DNA of 8,158 nt from JBJHBY01 sp050485745 (GTDB taxonomy: Bacteria > Pseudomonadota > Gammaproteobacteria > Pseudomonadales > CAMLJR01): assembly GCA_050485745.1 (NCBI GenBank), contig JBJHBY010000162.1, positions 1-8,158 of the forward strand, read 5' to 3'. Made by a program: the position numbers and the translations under genes. The first letter of the stretch is position 1. Every line of letters begins with the position of its first letter. Shown in pieces: positions 6,411-8,158 of the stretch. A model generated the notes under the pieces. That model saw nothing but the letters and a program-made list of their open reading frames with translations. It searched no databases and was not told the DNA's origin.

Positions 6411-8054
6411 ATGTCCCGCAAGCCCGCCGTCGAGGAAGCCGACTCCCGGCCGCCATCTGAGGACGGTGCCGGCCCGGTGCTGCCGGACCTCGCCGAATGC
6501 CACTTCGATGACAGTTTTCTGCGCAGCCTGCCCGGGGACCCGGAGCGGCGGGTGATGCCGCGCCAGGTGCGCAATGCCCTGTATACCGAGGTCGAGCCGA
6601 CGCCGGTGTCGGCGCCGCGCCTGCTGGTCTGGAGTGACGAGGTGGGCGAGCTGCTCGGGGTGCGCCCTCCCGAGGATGATCGCGGTGAGGCGGTGCAGGC
6701 CCTGGCCGGGAATTGCCTGCTGCCGGGGATGCGCCCCTACGCATCACGCTACGGTGGCCACCAGTTTGGCCACTGGGCCGGTCAGCTCGGGGATGGTCGC
6801 GCCCTGACCCTGGGCGAGCGGGTCAATGCGGCGGGGCAGCGCTGGGAGCTGCAGCTCAAGGGTGCCGGGCCGACCCCCTACTCCCGCGGCGCCGACGGGC
6901 GCGCGGTGCTGCGCTCTTCCCTGCGCGAATTCCTCTGCAGCGAAGCCATGCACCACCTCGGTATCCCCACCACCCGCGCCCTGAGCCTGGTGGCGACCGG
7001 GGACAGCGTGGTCCGGGACATGTTCTACGACGGCCACCCCCGGGCCGAGCCAGGCGCCGTGGTCTGCCGGGTGGCGCCGAGCTTCATCCGCTTCGGTCAC
7101 TTCGAGTTGCCTGCCAGCCTGGGGGAAACCGGCTTGCTGGCGCCCCTGGCGGACTATGTGATCGCAGAGCACGACGCCGATCTCACCGATCTGCCCGATC
7201 GCCATGCCCGCTGGTTCGAGCGCATCGCCCGGCGCACCGCGGTGATGGTGGCGCACTGGATGCGGGTGGGCTTCGTGCACGGAGTGATGAACACCGACAA
7301 CATGTCCGTCCTGGGCCTGACCATCGACTACGGCCCCTACGGCTGGCTGGAAGACTACGACCCGGCGTGGACGCCCAACACCACGGATGCCCAGGGGCGG
7401 CGCTACTGCTATGGCAACCAGCCGCAGATCGCCTATTGGAACCTGGGGCGGCTGGCGCGGGCGCTGCATTCCCTGGCACCGGAAGAAGCCCTGCAGCAGG
7501 GTCTTGCCACCTACCGGGTAACCTTCGAGGCCAGCTATCGGCGCATGCTGGCGGACAAGCTGGGGTTGGCGGCGCTGGACCAGCCCGGTGACGACCAGCT
7601 GCTGGAGGAGCTGTTCCAGGCCCTGGCCGAGCGCGAGACCGATTTCAGCCTGTTCTTTCGCCTGCTGGCCCGGCTGCCGGAGCAGGGTGGCGAGGATGCC
7701 GACCTGCTGGACGCACTGGAGCCGGCGTTGTATCAGCTGCCGCAGCCGGTCCGGCAGCCGCGCCTGCTGGCCTGGTTGCGAGCGCGCCAGCGGCGTCTGC
7801 GGGACGACCCGCTGACGCCGCAGCAGCGCCGCCATGTGATGGACCGGGCCAACCCGGTTTACGTGATGCGCAACTACCTGGCGCAGGTTGCCATCGATGC
7901 GGCGGAGGCTGGCGATCTGGCCCCGCTGCAGCGGCTGATGCAGGCGATGCGCACGCCCTATGAGGAGCAGCCGGGGCTGGAGGACCTGACCCGGCGTCGT
8001 CCGGAGTGGGCGCGGCACCGGCCCGGCTGCTCGGCCCTGTCCTGCAGCTCCTGA
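6411..8054 (+). CDS. selO: SelO (YdiU) family protein adenylyltransferase
   Basis: SelO proteins have a pseudokinase fold that binds ATP in a flipped orientation and transfers AMP to Ser, Thr or Tyr of target proteins, with a role in oxidative stress; Salmonella YdiU is also reported to UMPylate. The protein has 547 residues (E. coli YdiU 478). A tail of about 30 polar residues precedes the conserved FDDSF. Family blocks follow: YGGHQFGHWAGQLGDGRA (114-131), Lys150 in LQLKGAG, Glu173 in SLREF, Arg220 and Arg227 in RVAPSFIRFG, NTDN with Asp296/Asn297, and Asp306 in IDYGPYG. The Lys-Glu (23), Arg-Arg (7) and Asp-Asp (10) spacings equal those I recall for Pseudomonas syringae SelO (K113/E136, R176/R183, D252/D262), so activity is expected. 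It ends in SCSS with Cys545 third from the end, where eukaryotic SelO has selenocysteine. The partner Cys of the E. coli disulfide appears to be replaced by Pro322, while Cys333 lies nearby. The link to recBCD may be positional only. Confidence 0.95.
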   Translation: MSRKPAVEEADSRPPSEDGAGPVLPDLAECHFDDSFLRSLPGDPERRVMPRQVRNALYTEVEPTPVSAPRLLVWSDEVGELLGVRPPEDDRGEAVQALAGNCLLPGMRPYASRYGGHQFGHWAGQLGDGRALTLGERVNAAGQRWELQLKGAGPTPYSRGADGRAVLRSSLREFLCSEAMHHLGIPTTRALSLVATGDSVVRDMFYDGHPRAEPGAVVCRVAPSFIRFGHFELPASLGETGLLAPLADYVIAEHDADLTDLPDRHARWFERIARRTAVMVAHWMRVGFVHGVMNTDNMSVLGLTIDYGPYGWLEDYDPAWTPNTTDAQGRRYCYGNQPQIAYWNLGRLARALHSLAPEEALQQGLATYRVTFEASYRRMLADKLGLAALDQPGDDQLLEELFQALAERETDFSLFFRLLARLPEQGGEDADLLDALEPALYQLPQPVRQPRLLAWLRARQRRLRDDPLTPQQRRHVMDRANPVYVMRNYLAQVAIDAAEAGDLAPLQRLMQAMRTPYEEQPGLEDLTRRRPEWARHRPGCSALSCSS

Positions 8055-8158
8055 TCTCGCGGCGTGGCTGGTTTCGGAGTGTCGTAGATACTGTTATCCG
8101 AGTCAAGCCCCGTGTAAGGCGGGGTTGAACGGTTCGCCCGATTTGATCACGCCAAATG
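8055..8158. other. Non-coding tail downstream of selO
   Basis: These 104 bases carry no convincing gene and are visibly richer in A and T than the rest of the window. They hold the hairpin at 8106-8126 and the small inverted repeat GAAC-G-GTTC (8127-8135). An ATG ends the window at 8156-8158, but no ribosome binding site precedes it. The stretch probably includes the control region of the next gene. Confidence 0.55.
8106..8126 (+). terminator. Possible terminator hairpin after selO
   Basis: The arms AGCCCCG (8106-8112) and CGGGGTT (8120-8126) form a 7-bp stem with one G-T pair and a 7-base loop, 51 bases after the selO stop. Position and GC-rich stem suit a terminator, but no T tract follows, so it could instead be an mRNA-end stabiliser or part of a leader for the next gene. 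Confidence 0.35.

Noticed and set aside
6744..8018. A 424-codon open frame on the minus strand, antisense to selO
   Set aside because: Its composition is Arg/Gln/Gly/Val-rich with no motifs, and the plus strand encodes a complete SelO with active-site residues.
8131..8141. GGTTCGCCCGA as a tRNA T-loop
   Set aside because: It does not match the GGTTCRANYCC pattern, and no anticodon arm or acceptor stem can be built around it.

Overview
The window is high-GC DNA (roughly 70 % by eye) with almost every base in forward-strand genes. It reads as chromosomal housekeeping DNA from a high-GC gammaproteobacterium. The basis is a recC-recB-recD cluster with E. coli-type motifs, followed by a proteobacterial SelO (YdiU) gene. 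I cannot name a genus. There are no mobile elements, CRISPR arrays, tRNAs, rRNAs or integration signs.

Layout: bases 1-516 are the 3' end of recC, cut by the window edge. recB (509-4237) starts inside the end of recC, with an 8-base overlap if its start is GTG 509. recD (4234-6330) starts in an ATGA overlap with the recB stop. The three genes are therefore tightly coupled and should be made from one transcript. They encode RecBCD (exodeoxyribonuclease V), which unwinds and degrades DNA at double-strand ends and, after recognising Chi, loads RecA for recombination. Pitrilysin (ptrA), which separates recC from recB in E. coli, is absent. An 80-base gap (6331-6410) leads to selO (6411-8054), a pseudokinase-fold protein AMPylase whose link to RecBCD may be positional only. 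The last 104 bases are non-coding, less GC-rich, and hold a small hairpin.

All helicase motifs of RecB and RecD, the RecB nuclease residues and the SelO active-site residues I looked for are present, so the three complete genes look functional. I see no undescribed system. The points worth a second look are modest: a SelO protein that keeps the C-terminal redox Cys but seems to lack the usual partner Cys; three long G tracts within recB; four E. coli-type Chi octamers, all on the coding strand; and short in-frame direct repeats in recB.
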